Shown here in pieces: positions 1 to 9,452 of a DNA stretch of 64,000 nucleotides (position 1 is its first letter; every line of letters starts with the position of its first letter). The translations under genes and the position numbers were made by a program. A model generated the notes under the pieces. The model was given only the letters and a program-made list of their open reading frames with translations. It was not told where the DNA came from and ran no database searches. Location: the NCBI RefSeq assembly GCF_009831215.1, contig NZ_WUTW01000001.1:496001-560000 (forward strand), read 5' to 3'. The DNA comes from Actinomadura rayongensis. GTDB lineage: Bacteria > Actinomycetota > Actinomycetes > Streptosporangiales > Streptosporangiaceae.

Positions 1-237
1 GACCGTCGCGGGCAGCTCGCCGCACAGGCCCAGCGCGACGGCCTTGTCGCTGCCGTGGCCCTTGCCGGTCAGGCCGAGCGAGCCGTAGAGGACGGCCCGG
101 ACGCTCGCCGTCCGGTCCAGCAGCCCGTCGTCGCGCAGCCCGGTCGCGAACCGGCACGCCGCCGCCATCGGGCCCCCGGTATGGGACGACGACGGCCCGA
201 TACCGATCTTGAAGAGGTCGAAAACACTGATCGCCAT
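1..237 (-). CDS. sdaA: L-serine ammonia-lyase, N-terminal part (cut by window edge)
   Basis: Only the first 79 residues lie in the window; the rest continues beyond position 1. The N-terminus [20 protein letters not shown] and the following GGPM are the signature of the iron-sulfur L-serine dehydratase family, which deaminates serine to pyruvate and ammonia. The ATG (237-235) follows a ribosome site, AAAGGAG, read on the minus strand from 251 to 245. It lies directly downstream of gcvT-gcvH-glyA on the same strand. This fits a glycine-to-serine-to-pyruvate route: GcvT/GcvH break glycine down, GlyA makes serine, SdaA deaminates it. The C-terminal Fe-S cysteines cannot be checked here. Confidence 0.88.
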   Translation of the reverse strand, partial: MAISVFDLFKIGIGPSSSHTGGPMAAACRFATGLRDDGLLDRTASVRAVLYGSLGLTGKGHGSDKAVALGLCGELPATV

Positions 238-240
238 GCC

Positions 241-285
241 GCCACTCCTTTGTGGCGGCGCCCCCCGCGGCGCGCGGGGGGCGCC
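241..285 (-). promoter_or_regulatory. Two hairpins between glyA and sdaA: GC stem and SD-bearing stem
   Basis: A perfect 13-bp stem, 257-269 pairing with 273-285 around a 3-nt loop, lies between the glyA stop and sdaA. It has no U-tract, so it may be a processing stem or attenuator rather than a full terminator. Next to it, GCCAC/GTGGC (241-245 and 252-256) forms a small stem whose loop contains most of the sdaA Shine-Dalgarno sequence. The sequence shows both structures; a role in lowering sdaA translation is inference. Confidence 0.5.
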
Positions 286-291
286 CCGTTC

Positions 292-1548
292 CTACAGGTC
301 CGGATACAGGGGGTGCTCGTCCGCCAGCGCCCGTACCCGCGCCGCCAGCGCGTCCGTGTCGGGGGACGGCTGCAGCGCCAGCGCGATCACGTCGGCGACC
401 TCGGCGAAGTCGTCGGCGGTGAACCCGCGCGTGGCGAGGGCGGGGGTCCCGATGCGCAGCCCGGACGTCACCATCGGCGGCCGGGGGTCGTTCGGAACGG
501 CGTTCCGGTTCACCGTGATGCCGATGCCGTGCAGCAGGTCCTCGGCGTCGCGGCCGGTGAGGTCGGAGTCCACGAGGTCGACCAGGACCAGGTGGACGTC
601 CGTCCCGCCGGTCAGCACCTTCACGCCCGCCTTGGCCGTGTCGGCGGCCGACAGCCGCTCGGCCAGCAGCCGCGCGCCCTCGACCGTCCGGCGCTGCCGC
701 TCCCTGAACTCCTCCGACGCCGCGAACTTCAGCGCGACCGCCTTCGCCGCGATGACGTGTTCCAGCGGGCCGCCCTGCATCCCCGGGAACACGGCCGAGT
801 TGATCTTCTTGCCGTGCTCCTCCTTCGCGAGGATCAGGCCGCCGCGCGGGCCGCCCAGCGTCTTGTGCGTCGTCGTCGTGACGATGTCGGCGTACGGGAC
901 GGGCGAGGGGTGCAGCCCCGCCGCGACCAGCCCCGCGAAGTGCGCCATGTCGACCATGAGCAGCGCGCCCACCGAGTCGGCGATCTCCCGGAACCGCGCG
1001 AAGTCGAGCTGCCGCGGGTAGGCCGACCAGCCCGCGACGATCATCTTCGGCCGGTGCTCGGCGGCGAGCGCGGCGACCTCGTCCATGTCGACCAGGCCGT
1101 CCTCGGCCCGGACGTGGTACGGCACCACGTTCAGGATCTTGCCCGAGTAGTTCAGCCGCATCCCGTGCGTGAGGTGCCCGCCGTGCGCGAGGTCCAGCCC
1201 GAGGATCGTGTCGCCCGGCGACAGCAGCGCGAAGTACACCGCCGTGTTCGCCTGCGCGCCCGAGTGCGGCTGGACGTTCGCGTGCTCGGCCCCGAACAGC
1301 GCCTTCGCCCGGTCGATCGCGAGCTGCTCGGCGACGTCCACGAACTCGCAGCCGCCGTAGTACCGCCTGCCCGGGTACCCCTCGGCGTACTTGTTCGTCA
1401 GGACCGAACCCTGCGCCTCCAGCACGGCCGACGGCGCGAAGTTCTCCGACGCGATCATCTCCAGCGTGCTCTGCTGCCGGTTCAGCTCCGCCGCGACGGC
1501 CGCCGCGATCTCCGGATCGGCGTCGGCCAGCGAGTCGTACAGGTGCAT
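292..1548 (-). CDS. glyA: Serine hydroxymethyltransferase
   Basis: A cytosolic PLP enzyme of 418 residues that interconverts serine plus tetrahydrofolate with glycine plus 5,10-methylene-THF. Family landmarks are visible: N-terminal LEMIASENF, the glycine-rich [13 protein letters not shown], and the PLP-lysine motif [14 protein letters not shown]. Length is normal for the family. I start at ATG 1548-1546, which shares one base with the gcvH stop (TGATG), rather than the TTG one codon upstream. It is the third gene of the gcvT-gcvH-glyA-sdaA operon and supplies one-carbon units beside the glycine cleavage proteins. Confidence 0.96.
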   Translation of the reverse strand: MHLYDSLADADPEIAAAVAAELNRQQSTLEMIASENFAPSAVLEAQGSVLTNKYAEGYPGRRYYGGCEFVDVAEQLAIDRAKALFGAEHANVQPHSGAQANTAVYFALLSPGDTILGLDLAHGGHLTHGMRLNYSGKILNVVPYHVRAEDGLVDMDEVAALAAEHRPKMIVAGWSAYPRQLDFARFREIADSVGALLMVDMAHFAGLVAAGLHPSPVPYADIVTTTTHKTLGGPRGGLILAKEEHGKKINSAVFPGMQGGPLEHVIAAKAVALKFAASEEFRERQRRTVEGARLLAERLSAADTAKAGVKVLTGGTDVHLVLVDLVDSDLTGRDAEDLLHGIGITVNRNAVPNDPRPPMVTSGLRIGTPALATRGFTADDFAEVADVIALALQPSPDTDALAARVRALADEHPLYPDL

Positions 1549-1937
1549 CAATCCTCCTCGATGAGCTTGCTGTACGCCGTGGCGTCGAGGAGGTCGCCCG
1601 GCTCGTCGGCGATCCGCACCTTGAAGATCCAGCCCTCGCCGTACGGGTCGTCGTTGATGACCTTCGGCTCGTCGATCACCGCCGCGTTCACCGCCGTGAC
1701 CTCGCCGGTGACGGGCGAGTACAGCTCGCTGACGGACTTGGTGGACTCGACCTCGCCGCAGCTCTCCCCGGCCTCCACCGTGTCGCCCTCGGCGGGCTGC
1801 AGTTCGAGGAAGACGATCTCGCCGAGGGCGTCGGCGGCGTGGGCGGTGATGCCGACGGTCACGATGCCGCTCTCACCGTCGAGCCCCGCGACCCACTCGT
1901 GTTCTTCGCTGTAGCGAAGCTCTTCCGGAACGCTCAC
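1548..1937 (-). CDS. gcvH: Glycine cleavage system H protein
   Basis: A lipoyl carrier of 129 residues that shuttles the aminomethyl group between the P, T and L proteins of glycine decarboxylase. The lipoylation motif [16 protein letters not shown] places the modified lysine at K67, and the N-terminal RYSEEHEWV is typical. It starts with GTG (1937-1935) behind GGGAGAGAG. It lies 21 bp after gcvT and overlaps glyA by one base, so the three are probably co-transcribed. The P protein (gcvP) is not in the window and must be encoded elsewhere. Confidence 0.96.
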   Translation of the reverse strand: MSVPEELRYSEEHEWVAGLDGESGIVTVGITAHAADALGEIVFLELQPAEGDTVEAGESCGEVESTKSVSELYSPVTGEVTAVNAAVIDEPKVINDDPYGEGWIFKVRIADEPGDLLDATAYSKLIEED

Positions 1938-1958
1938 GATCGTTGTCTCTCTCCCGTG

Positions 1959-3047
1959 TCAGGAACGCTTGTAGAAGGGCAGGGCGACCACGTCGACCGC
2001 CTCGGGACGGCCCCGGACGTCCACCGCGAGACCCTCGTCGGCGACGCCCCCGTCAAGGTAGGCCATCGCGATCGGACGGCCGAGGGTGGGCGACGGGGCG
2101 CCGCTGGTCACGACGCCGCACGGCGTGCCGTCTGCGGTGACGACCGCGTACCCCTGGCGGGGCGCGCGGCGCCCGCGGGCGACCAGTCCCACGAGCCTAC
2201 GGCCTGGCGGCGTCGCGGCCTGCGCCGCCAGCGCCGCCTTCCCGACGAAGTCGCCGGGCTTGTCGAGCTTGACGACGCGGCCGAGGTTCGCCTCGAACGG
2301 GCTGGTCTCGGCGGTGAGTTCGTGGCCGTAGAGCGGCATGCCCGCTTCGAGGCGGAGCGAGTCGCGCGCCGCCAATCCGGTCGGCGTCGCCTTGTCCTCA
2401 AACGTCTTCCAGACGGCGACGGCGTCCTCGGCGGAGACGAACAGCTCGAAGCCGTCCTCGCCGGTGTAGCCCGTCCGGGCGATCAGTGCGTCCACGCCGC
2501 CGACGCGCCCGGCCATGATCGCGTAGTAGCGCAGGCCGTCCAGCGGGGCGTCGGTGACGGCGGCCAGGAGCCCGGCGGCGTCCGGGCCCTGGAGCGCGAC
2601 CAGCGCGTAGGCGTCCGAGCGGTCCTCGACGGCCGCGTCGAACCCGGCGGCGCGCTCGGTCAGCGCGGCCCCGACGACGGCCCGGTTCGCGGCGTTGGCG
2701 ACGACGAGGAACGTCGCGTCCGCCAGCCGGTAGACGATCAGGTCGTCCAGCACGCCGCCGTCGTGCGCGCACAGCATCGTGTACCGCGCCCGTCCGACGG
2801 CCAGCGCCGACAGGTTCCCGACCAGGGCGTAGTCCAGCGCGGCGGCGGCGCCCGGGCCGGTGACGAAGATCTCGCCCATGTGGGACAGGTCGAACAGGCC
2901 CGCCGCCGTCCGCACCGCGCGGTGCTCGGCCGTCTCCGACGCGTACCGCAGCGGCATCAGATGACCGGCGAAGTCCACGAGCTGGGCCGAAAGACCCAGG
3001 TGGACGTCGTACAGCGGCGTCTTCACCGCGGAGGGTTCGGCGGGCAT
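1959..3047 (-). CDS. gcvT: Glycine cleavage system aminomethyltransferase (T protein)
   Basis: A 362-residue folate-dependent enzyme that releases ammonia from the H-protein aminomethyl arm and makes 5,10-methylene-THF. The start [18 protein letters not shown], the [10 protein letters not shown] stretch, [11 protein letters not shown] and [12 protein letters not shown] are characteristic. ATG 3047-3045 is preceded by GAAGGAG at normal spacing; the open frame extends further upstream but without family similarity. It is first gene of the operon and divergent from the RNase Z gene, leaving about 105 bp for both promoters. I looked for a glycine riboswitch there and did not find one. Confidence 0.95.
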   Translation of the reverse strand: MPAEPSAVKTPLYDVHLGLSAQLVDFAGHLMPLRYASETAEHRAVRTAAGLFDLSHMGEIFVTGPGAAAALDYALVGNLSALAVGRARYTMLCAHDGGVLDDLIVYRLADATFLVVANAANRAVVGAALTERAAGFDAAVEDRSDAYALVALQGPDAAGLLAAVTDAPLDGLRYYAIMAGRVGGVDALIARTGYTGEDGFELFVSAEDAVAVWKTFEDKATPTGLAARDSLRLEAGMPLYGHELTAETSPFEANLGRVVKLDKPGDFVGKAALAAQAATPPGRRLVGLVARGRRAPRQGYAVVTADGTPCGVVTSGAPSPTLGRPIAMAYLDGGVADEGLAVDVRGRPEAVDVVALPFYKRS

Positions 3048-3152
3048 GAAAGGCGGCTCCTTCGTCGCAAACGGTCCGTCCCATCGTCTCATCCGCGCGG
3101 CCGGGCCGCCCCGGCGGTCCGGGCGGGACGCGCGGCCCAGAATGATGGAACC

Positions 3153-4082
3153 GTGCGTGATCTTTTGGTGCTCGGGTCGGCCAGCGCCGTCCCGACGAAA
3201 CGGCGCAACCACAACGGCTACCTCCTGCGGTGGGACGGGCACGGCCTGCTGTTCGACCCGGGGGAGGGGACGCAGCGGCAGATGACCCGCGCCGGGGCGT
3301 CCGCGACCGAGCTGAACTGGCTGTGCCTGACCCACTTCCACGGCGACCACTGCCTCGGCGTGCCCGGGATCGTCCAGCGGATCGCGCGCGACCAGGTCCC
3401 GCACCCCGTCCGGGCCGTCTTCCCGGGCAGCGGCGCCGAGTACTGGGCCCGCCTACGCCACGCGAGCCTCTTCCGCGACACCGACGTCATCACCGAGCAC
3501 CCGCTCACCGGGGACGGCGTCGACCTGGACACCGGTGACGCGCCCTTCACCCTCACCGCGCGGCGCCTCTCCCACCCCGTGGACGCCTACGGCTACCGCC
3601 TCGCCGAACCCGACGGCCGCCGGATGCTCCCCGACGAGCTGGCCCGCTTCGGCGTGACCGGCCCGCTCGTCCGGACGCTCCTGGACACCGGCGCCGTCGT
3701 CGCGCCGAGCGGACGCACCGTCCGCCTGGACGAGGTCAGCGCCCGCCGCCCCGGCCAGGTCTTCGCCTTCGTCATGGACACCCGCCTCTGCGCAGGCGTG
3801 ACCGCCCTGGCGGCCGGCGCGGACATGCTCGTGATCGAGTCCACCTTCCTGAACCGCGACGCCGCCCTGGCCGCCGAGTACGGCCACCTGACCGCCGGCC
3901 AGGCGGGCCGCGTCGCGTCCGACGGCGGCGTCCGCCACCTCGTCCTCACCCACTTCTCCGAGCGCTACCCCGCCGACGAAGAACACCGCTTCCACGACGA
4001 GGCCGCCGCCGCGTTCGACGGCGAGATCACCGTCGTTCACGACCTCGACCGCATCCCCCTTCCGAAAAGGCGCGATAAATGA
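3153..4082 (+). CDS. rnz: Ribonuclease Z (tRNA 3' endonuclease), metallo-beta-lactamase fold
   Basis: A 309-residue zinc hydrolase that trims tRNA 3' trailers. The core begins [20 protein letters not shown], where the family normally starts, so GTG 3153 was chosen over far upstream codons. LTHFHGDH (residues 59-66) is the zinc-binding motif, followed by the FVMDTR and LTHFSERY metal-ligand regions near the C-terminus. There is no clear Shine-Dalgarno sequence, so the mRNA may be nearly leaderless. It is divergent from gcvT and 24 bp upstream of the oxidoreductase gene. Other MBL-fold nucleases or arylsulfatase-like members are a less likely alternative. Confidence 0.85.
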   Translation: MRDLLVLGSASAVPTKRRNHNGYLLRWDGHGLLFDPGEGTQRQMTRAGASATELNWLCLTHFHGDHCLGVPGIVQRIARDQVPHPVRAVFPGSGAEYWARLRHASLFRDTDVITEHPLTGDGVDLDTGDAPFTLTARRLSHPVDAYGYRLAEPDGRRMLPDELARFGVTGPLVRTLLDTGAVVAPSGRTVRLDEVSARRPGQVFAFVMDTRLCAGVTALAAGADMLVIESTFLNRDAALAAEYGHLTAGQAGRVASDGGVRHLVLTHFSERYPADEEHRFHDEAAAAFDGEITVVHDLDRIPLPKRRDK

Positions 4083-4106
4083 CCGCGCGACGGGCAGGGT
4101 GAGGGC

Positions 4107-5465
4107 ATGGCTGAAGAAGTGGACGTCGTCGTGCTGGGGCTCGGGCCGGGCGGCGAGAACGCGGCGGGGCTGCTGGCGGACGCGGGGCTGCGCGTCGTCG
4201 CCGTCGAGGCGCGGCTGGTCGGGGGCGAGTGCCCGTACTTCGCGTGCGTGCCGACCAAGATGATGGCGCGGGCGGCGGACCTGGTCGCGGACGTCGGGCG
4301 GGCGCGGGACCTGGCCGGAGACGCCGAGGTCCGGCCGGACTGGACGCGCGTCGCGGCGCGGATCAGGGACGACGCCACGCATGACTGGAACGACCAGGCC
4401 GCCGTGGACCGGCTGACCGGACGCGGGGTGCGGCTGGTGCGCGGCGAGGGCGTGATCACCGGGGAGCGGGAGGTGCGGGTCGGGGACCAGGTGTTCCGGG
4501 CCGCGCGCGGGATCCTGATCAACACGGGCACGGCGCCGCTCGTCCCGCCGATCGAGGGCCTGGCGGGGACGCCGTTCTGGACGAACCGGGACGTCGTCCG
4601 GGCCGCGACCGTCCCCGAGACCTTGCTCGTGCTCGGCGGCGGTGTCGTGGGCGTCGAGACGGCGCAGGTGTTCGCCCGGTTCGGCACCCGCGTGACGATC
4701 ATCGAGGGCGGTCCCCGGCTCGTCGCGCGCGAGGAGCCTGAGGCGGGCGACCTGCTCGGGAAGGTGTTCGAGCGCGAGGGCATCGACGTCCGCACCGGCA
4801 CGCGCGTCGAGGGCGTCGAGCACGACGGCGCGTTCACGCTGCGCACGACGCACGGCGAAGTCCGCGGGGACCGGCTGCTCGTCGCGACCGGACGCCGCCC
4901 GAACCTCAAGGGCATCGGGCTCCCGGCCGTCGGCCTGGACGAGGGTGCCCGCGCGCTGGAGGTCGACGGCGCCATGCGCGCCGGCGACGGCCTCTGGGCG
5001 ATCGGCGACATCACCGGCAAGGGCGCGTTCACGCACGTCTCGATGTACCAGTCCACGATCGCGGTGCGCGACATCCTGGGCGAGAAGGGGCCGCTGGCGT
5101 CCTACCGGGCCGTCCCGCGCGTCACGTTCACCGACCCGGAGATCGGCGTCGTCGGGCTGACCGAGCGCGAGGCCCGCGACCAGGAGCTTCCGGTGCGGAT
5201 CGGAAAGACCGACCTCGCCGAGTCCACGCGCGGCTGGATCCACGGGCCGGGCGGGGACGGGTTCATCAAGCTCGTCCAGCACGCCGAGTGGGGCACGCTC
5301 GTCGGCGCGACCGTCATGGGCCCGATGGGCGGCGAGGTGCTGGGGGCGCTGGCCGTGGCCGTCCACGCGGAGGTGCCGGTGGACACCCTCCGCACGATGA
5401 TCTACGCCTACCCGACGCTCCACCGCGCCATCGAGTCCGCCCTCGCCGACCTGGAGAGCACGTGA
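4107..5465 (+). CDS. FAD/NAD(P)-dependent disulfide oxidoreductase (lipoamide dehydrogenase/mycothione reductase class)
   Basis: A flavoprotein of 452 residues with the usual order of domains. The FAD-binding [10 protein letters not shown] is near residue 10, then the redox cysteine pair in [13 protein letters not shown], an NAD(P)-binding [13 protein letters not shown] near 175, ATGRRPN near 255, and [14 protein letters not shown] near 295. The cysteines keep the CX4C spacing, but the sequence differs from the lipoamide dehydrogenase consensus. Near the C-terminus the normal catalytic His of the HPT-x-E motif is Tyr ([11 protein letters not shown]), so true lipoamide or mycothione reductase activity is doubtful. 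It overlaps the following DUF255 gene by 4 bp (GTGA), which suggests a shared thiol-redox role. Substrate unknown. Confidence 0.82.
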   Translation: MAEEVDVVVLGLGPGGENAAGLLADAGLRVVAVEARLVGGECPYFACVPTKMMARAADLVADVGRARDLAGDAEVRPDWTRVAARIRDDATHDWNDQAAVDRLTGRGVRLVRGEGVITGEREVRVGDQVFRAARGILINTGTAPLVPPIEGLAGTPFWTNRDVVRAATVPETLLVLGGGVVGVETAQVFARFGTRVTIIEGGPRLVAREEPEAGDLLGKVFEREGIDVRTGTRVEGVEHDGAFTLRTTHGEVRGDRLLVATGRRPNLKGIGLPAVGLDEGARALEVDGAMRAGDGLWAIGDITGKGAFTHVSMYQSTIAVRDILGEKGPLASYRAVPRVTFTDPEIGVVGLTEREARDQELPVRIGKTDLAESTRGWIHGPGGDGFIKLVQHAEWGTLVGATVMGPMGGEVLGALAVAVHAEVPVDTLRTMIYAYPTLHRAIESALADLEST

Positions 5466-7438
5466 ACCGGTTGAAGGACGCCACCAGCCCCTACCTCCTC
5501 CAGCACGCCGGGAACCCGGTGGAGTGGTTCGAGTGGGGGCCGGAGGCGATGGCGGAGGCGCGGCGGCGGGACGTCCCGATCCTGCTGTCGGTGGGGTACG
5601 CGGCGTGTCACTGGTGCCATGTGATGGCGCACGAGTCGTTCGAGGACGCCGCCACCGCCGGGCTCATGAACCGGTACTTCGTGAACGTCAAGGTGGACCG
5701 GGAGGAACGGCCGGACATCGACGCGGTCTACATGGAGGCCACGCAGGCGATGACCGGGCAGGGCGGGTGGCCGATGACGGTGTTCGCCACGCCGGACGGC
5801 CATCCGTTCTACTGCGGCACGTACTTCCCGCGTCCCCGGTTCCAGGCGCTGCTGGAGGCCGTCCACACCGCGTGGACGGACCAGCGCGCCGAGGTGACCG
5901 ACCAGGGCCGCAAGATCGTGGACGCGCTCACCGGGCCCGCGCCCGCGCTGGGCGGCGTCCCGGCGCCGGACGAGGACGCGCTCGCGCTGGCCGTCCGGTC
6001 CCTGGCGGAGGGGTACGACGCGGCGCGCGGCGGGTTCGGCGGCGCGCCCAAGTTCCCGCCGTCGATGGCGCTGGAGTTCCTGCTGCGCCACCACGCCCGC
6101 ACCGGCGACGGCGACGCGCTCGCGATGGCCGCGCACACGCTGGAGGCGATGGCGCGCGGCGGCATGTACGACCAGCTCGGCGGCGGGTTCGCGCGGTACT
6201 CGGTGGACGCGGAGTGGGTCGTCCCGCACTTCGAGAAGATGCTGTACGACAACGCGCTGCTGGCCCGCGTCTACGCCCACTGGTGGCGGCTGACCGGCGC
6301 GCCGCTGGGGAAGCGGATCGCGCTGGAGACCTGCGACTGGATGCTCCGCGACCTGCGCACGCCGCAGGGCGGGCTGGCGTCCGCGCTGGACGCCGACAGC
6401 GAGGGCGAGGAGGGCCGCTTCTACGTCTGGACGCCCGAGCAGCTCGCCGACGTCCTCGGCCCGGACGACGGCGCCCACGCGACGCGCCTGTTCGCCGTCA
6501 CGGGCACGTTCGAGCACGGCACGTCCGTCCTGCAACTGCCGCGCGATCCCGACGACCAGGACCGCTACGAACGGATCCGCGCCGCGCTGCTGGCCGCCCG
6601 GGACCGCCGCGTGCCGCCCGCCCGCGACGACAAGGTGGTCGCCGCGTGGAACGGCCTCGCGGTCGCGGCGCTCGCCGAGTGCGGCGCGCTGTTCGACCGG
6701 CCCGACCTGGTCGCCGCCGCGACGGAGATCGCGGGGCTGCTGCTGCACGTCCACGGGTCCGGCGGACGGCTCGTCCGGACGTCGCGGGACGGCGTCGCGG
6801 GCGCCCACGCGGGCGTCCTGGAGGACTACGCCGACGTCGCCGAGGGCCTGCTCGCGCTGCACGCCGTCACCGGCGAACCGGCGCACGCGACGGCGGCGGG
6901 CGCGCTGCTGGACACCGTCCGCACCCGCTTCGGCGACGGCGCGGGCGGCTTCTACGACACCGCCGACGACGCCGAGCGCCTGTTCCGCCGCCCGCAGGAC
7001 CCGACCGACAACGCGACGCCGTCCGGACGGTTCGCGGCGGCGGGCGCGCTGCTGTCCCACGCGGCGCTGACCGGTTCGGCCGAGCACCGGGAGGCCGCCG
7101 CGGCGGCGCTCGCCCCGGCCCGGCCGCTGGCGGCGAAGCACGCGCGGTTCGCGGGCTGGGGCCTCGCGGTCGCCGAGGCGCTGCTGTCCGGCCCGCTGGA
7201 GATCGCCGTCGTCGGCGACCCGGCGGACGAGCGGACGCGGGCCCTCCACCGGGCGGCGCTGCTCGCGACGTCCCCCGGCGCGGTGACGACGGTCGGCCCG
7301 CCCGGGACCGGCGGCGTCCCGCTGCTGGCCGGAAGGTCCCTGGTGGACGGCGCTCCCGCCGCCTACGTGTGCCGCGACTTCGCCTGCCGGATGCCCGTCA
7401 CCACCCCCGACGACCTGGCCCGCGAACTTCGCCGTTAA
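5462..7438 (+). CDS. DUF255 thioredoxin-fold protein with (alpha/alpha)6-barrel-like region (YyaL/SPATA20 family)
   Basis: A 658-residue protein starting at GTG 5462, the bases overlapping the previous stop. The N-terminus [20 protein letters not shown] and the thioredoxin-like active site ACHWCHVM (cysteines 49 and 52) define the DUF255 family, known in humans as SPATA20. The remaining roughly 500 residues carry repeated helix and Gly/Ala-rich motifs such as [17 protein letters not shown] and [11 protein letters not shown], as in glycan-epimerase-like barrels. The M. tuberculosis homologue is Rv1084. Biochemical function is not settled. Coupling to the upstream flavin disulfide reductase makes a thiol-exchange or glycan-linked redox role plausible, but that is inference. 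Confidence 0.88.
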   Translation: MNRLKDATSPYLLQHAGNPVEWFEWGPEAMAEARRRDVPILLSVGYAACHWCHVMAHESFEDAATAGLMNRYFVNVKVDREERPDIDAVYMEATQAMTGQGGWPMTVFATPDGHPFYCGTYFPRPRFQALLEAVHTAWTDQRAEVTDQGRKIVDALTGPAPALGGVPAPDEDALALAVRSLAEGYDAARGGFGGAPKFPPSMALEFLLRHHARTGDGDALAMAAHTLEAMARGGMYDQLGGGFARYSVDAEWVVPHFEKMLYDNALLARVYAHWWRLTGAPLGKRIALETCDWMLRDLRTPQGGLASALDADSEGEEGRFYVWTPEQLADVLGPDDGAHATRLFAVTGTFEHGTSVLQLPRDPDDQDRYERIRAALLAARDRRVPPARDDKVVAAWNGLAVAALAECGALFDRPDLVAAATEIAGLLLHVHGSGGRLVRTSRDGVAGAHAGVLEDYADVAEGLLALHAVTGEPAHATAAGALLDTVRTRFGDGAGGFYDTADDAERLFRRPQDPTDNATPSGRFAAAGALLSHAALTGSAEHREAAAAALAPARPLAAKHARFAGWGLAVAEALLSGPLEIAVVGDPADERTRALHRAALLATSPGAVTTVGPPGTGGVPLLAGRSLVDGAPAAYVCRDFACRMPVTTPDDLARELRR

Positions 7439-7518
7439 TTGGATCCTCGATCCACTTTGTGGCAACGTGACCTTGATCTCGTATCCTCATGGGTGTTACT
7501 TCTGGGTATCGGACGCGG

Positions 7519-7604
7519 GTCGGCGTAACAGGGCCGACGCTTTCGGGGGATCCGAGCAGTGCGCCGGGTATCGGGTGCACTAAGGGCGGGAGCCGCGTCC
7601 CGCC
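7519..7604 (+). promoter_or_regulatory. Structured leader: four successive hairpins before NlpC/P60 gene
   Basis: Within the 188-bp gap before the wall hydrolase, four stems follow one another: GTCGGC/GCCGAC (7519-7538), TCGG/CCGA (7543-7555), AGTGC/GCACT with an inner CCG/CGG (7558-7581), and GGCGGGA/TCCCGCC (7585-7604). The last ends 8 bp before the ribosome site GAGGGAG (7613-7619). The dense stem series suggests a regulatory RNA. It lacks the conserved sequence blocks of the c-di-AMP riboswitch. No known class is recognised, and GC-rich DNA forms chance stems easily. Confidence 0.4.
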
Positions 7605-7626
7605 GACGCGACGAGGGAGTGTTGCC

Positions 7627-8802
7627 GTGCGCAAGCCGGGCCGCCGGGTGCTACCGACGATCATCGGCGTGGCGGTGCTGGCCACCCTCGGGACCGGGAC
7701 GGCCGTGATCACGGTCCGGCCGCCCGCCGCCGAGCCCGCGATCCCGCAGACCGACAAGCAGGCGCAGTTCGTCGCCGCGTCCGGAACGACCCGGGTCACG
7801 TCCGGGGCGGTGGCGCCGCTCGGTAAGCGGATGACGCCGCACGTCCTGGTCGCGGCGCCGTCGTCGCTGCCCGCCGCGACGATCGAGAAGATCCGCAAGA
7901 ACAAGAAGGTCAAGGGCGTCGAGGTCGTGGACGCCGTCCAGGCCAAGGTCGGCGGCAAGCAGGTCGGCCTGCTCGGCGTGGACCCGTCCACCTTCCGCAA
8001 CTACACCCCGAAGCCGACCGCCAAGTCCGACGCCCTGTGGCGCAACATCGCCGGCGGCGACGCGGCGATCTCGTTCACGATGGGCAGCGACGGCGGCGTC
8101 AAGCTCGGCACGCAGGTCCCGATCGCGGGCAAGGACGGGCAGACGTCCAACGTCCGCGTCGGCGCCTACGCGACGATGGGCATCGGCGACGTGGACGTCG
8201 TCATCTCCCACGCCACCGCGCAGGCCCTCGGCATGCCGACGGCGAACGCGCTGCTCGTCAGCGCCCCGAAGACCGACACCCGCGCGTTCATCAAGAGCCT
8301 GAAGAAGACCCTCCCGAAGGGCACCAAGGCCGTCGAGGTGAACCCGCCGGTCGACTACCCGTCGGCGAACGTCCCGAAGTCCAACGGCGAGGTCATGAAC
8401 TCCGCCCAGGTCCGGACGGTCATCAAGGCGGCGTACTCGCGGCTCGGCTGGCCCTACGTGTGGGGCGGCGAGTCCGAGGCCGAGGGCGGCTACGACTGCT
8501 CGGGCCTCATGCAGTACGCGTTCGCGGCGGCGGGCATCCGGCTGCCGCGCGTGGCCGCCGACCAGGCCCGGGCCGGCTGGATCGTGCCGTTCGACAAGGC
8601 CCAGCCCGGCGACATGCTCATCTGGGCCAACGACCCGACCGCGCCCGGCTACATCTCGCACATCGCGCTCTACATCGGCGGCGGCAAGATGGTCGCGGCG
8701 CCGCACACCGGGACGGTCGTGCAGATCCAGAACGTCTACATGAACAACTTCAAGGGCGCCGTCCGGGTCAACCCCCGCGTCGCGAACTCCATCGCCGGCT
8801 GA
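7627..8802 (+). CDS. Secreted NlpC/P60 (C40) peptidoglycan endopeptidase
   Basis: A 391-residue protein. A basic start and a hydrophobic stretch (about residues 8-30) form a signal peptide or anchor. A middle region of unknown fold follows, and the catalytic domain is at about 260-390. Catalytic residues are visible: C291 in YDCSGLM and H345 in ISHIALYIGG. Such enzymes cut stem peptides of peptidoglycan during growth and division. GTG 7627 was chosen because it begins the signal peptide and follows GAGGGAG; the open frame further upstream is the leader. It is a single gene with its own structured leader, pointing to individual control. Confidence 0.9.
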   Translation: MRKPGRRVLPTIIGVAVLATLGTGTAVITVRPPAAEPAIPQTDKQAQFVAASGTTRVTSGAVAPLGKRMTPHVLVAAPSSLPAATIEKIRKNKKVKGVEVVDAVQAKVGGKQVGLLGVDPSTFRNYTPKPTAKSDALWRNIAGGDAAISFTMGSDGGVKLGTQVPIAGKDGQTSNVRVGAYATMGIGDVDVVISHATAQALGMPTANALLVSAPKTDTRAFIKSLKKTLPKGTKAVEVNPPVDYPSANVPKSNGEVMNSAQVRTVIKAAYSRLGWPYVWGGESEAEGGYDCSGLMQYAFAAAGIRLPRVAADQARAGWIVPFDKAQPGDMLIWANDPTAPGYISHIALYIGGGKMVAAPHTGTVVQIQNVYMNNFKGAVRVNPRVANSIAG

Positions 8803-8823
8803 CCGCCGACCCGGCCGTGCGGG

Positions 8824-8839
8824 TGTAATCATGATTACA
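8824..8839. promoter_or_regulatory. Perfect 16-bp palindrome overlapping a start codon
   Basis: TGTAATCATGATTACA is an exact 8+8 palindrome whose last base is the A of the ATG at 8839. TAATCA (8826-8831) could serve as a -10 element placing the RNA start at or next to the ATG, giving a leaderless transcript. There is no Shine-Dalgarno site. A protein bound here would block transcription, so an operator, possibly autoregulatory, is the simplest reading. The AT-rich island stands out from the very GC-rich surroundings. Confidence 0.55.
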
Positions 8840-9360
8840 TGACGACGCACACGGCGGTGGAGCAGCTGCGGGGATGGTTCTCCGGACGGCTGCCCGAGGG
8901 CTGGTTCGCGGGCGCGCCCGAGATCGTCCTCGACCGCGAGGAGGTCACGGTGGTCGGGCGGCTGCCCGAACCGGCCCGCGCGGAGGGCGTCTCGGACGCC
9001 GAGCACGCCGCCGCCGTAGAAGGCCATGTCGGACGGTTCCGGGAGTCCACCCGCGACCACCGCATCGCCATCGCGCGCGAGGCCGAGCACCGGTTCGGGC
9101 ACAAGGTGTCCTGGGGCGTGTCGTGCGGCGGCCACGAGGAGATGTTCACGAGCCTGTCGGTGCCGGTGATGACGCGGCTGCGCCAGCCCGAGCGGCGCGT
9201 CCTCGACACGCTCGTGGACGCCGGGGTCGCCCGCAGCCGCAGCGACGCGCTCGCCTGGTGCGTCCGGCTCGTCGGCAAGAACACCGACGCCTGGCTCACC
9301 GAGCTGCGCGCCGCGCTGGAGCACGTGGAGCGCGCCCGCTCGGCCGGGCCGACGGCCTGA
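8839..9360 (+). CDS. Conserved actinobacterial protein of unknown function
   Basis: 173 residues, no signal peptide or membrane segment. I recall similar proteins in other actinomycetes but know no assigned role. The N-terminal half (WFSGRLPEGWFAGAPEIVLD then REEVTVVGRLP) looks like a compact alpha/beta domain. The C-terminal region (DTLVDAGVARSRSDALAWCV, then WLTELRAALEHVE) resembles the helical part of ribbon-helix-helix regulators, so DNA binding is conceivable. ATG 8839 overlaps a perfect palindrome, has no ribosome site and is probably translated from a leaderless message. Autorepression is an inference from that arrangement. Confidence 0.7.
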   Translation: MTTHTAVEQLRGWFSGRLPEGWFAGAPEIVLDREEVTVVGRLPEPARAEGVSDAEHAAAVEGHVGRFRESTRDHRIAIAREAEHRFGHKVSWGVSCGGHEEMFTSLSVPVMTRLRQPERRVLDTLVDAGVARSRSDALAWCVRLVGKNTDAWLTELRAALEHVERARSAGPTA

Positions 9361-9452
9361 CCGTTCCTTACCCGATCGCGGTCCGTGTCGGGTGTGATCA
9401 TGGCCCTGACCTCGCCTAATGTGCGAAACAGGAGCCAGATCGGAGGGCCGGG

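Noticed and set aside
3048..3152. Possible glycine riboswitch before gcvT
   Set aside because: CGAAGGAG occurs before the start codon, but the other conserved aptamer blocks and the tandem structure are missing; the motif is simply the ribosome site.
7439..7626. c-di-AMP riboswitch before the NlpC/P60 gene at 7627
   Set aside because: Neither GGGTGAAT nor GTCAGCTAAC is present, unlike the clear case at 51906-52024.
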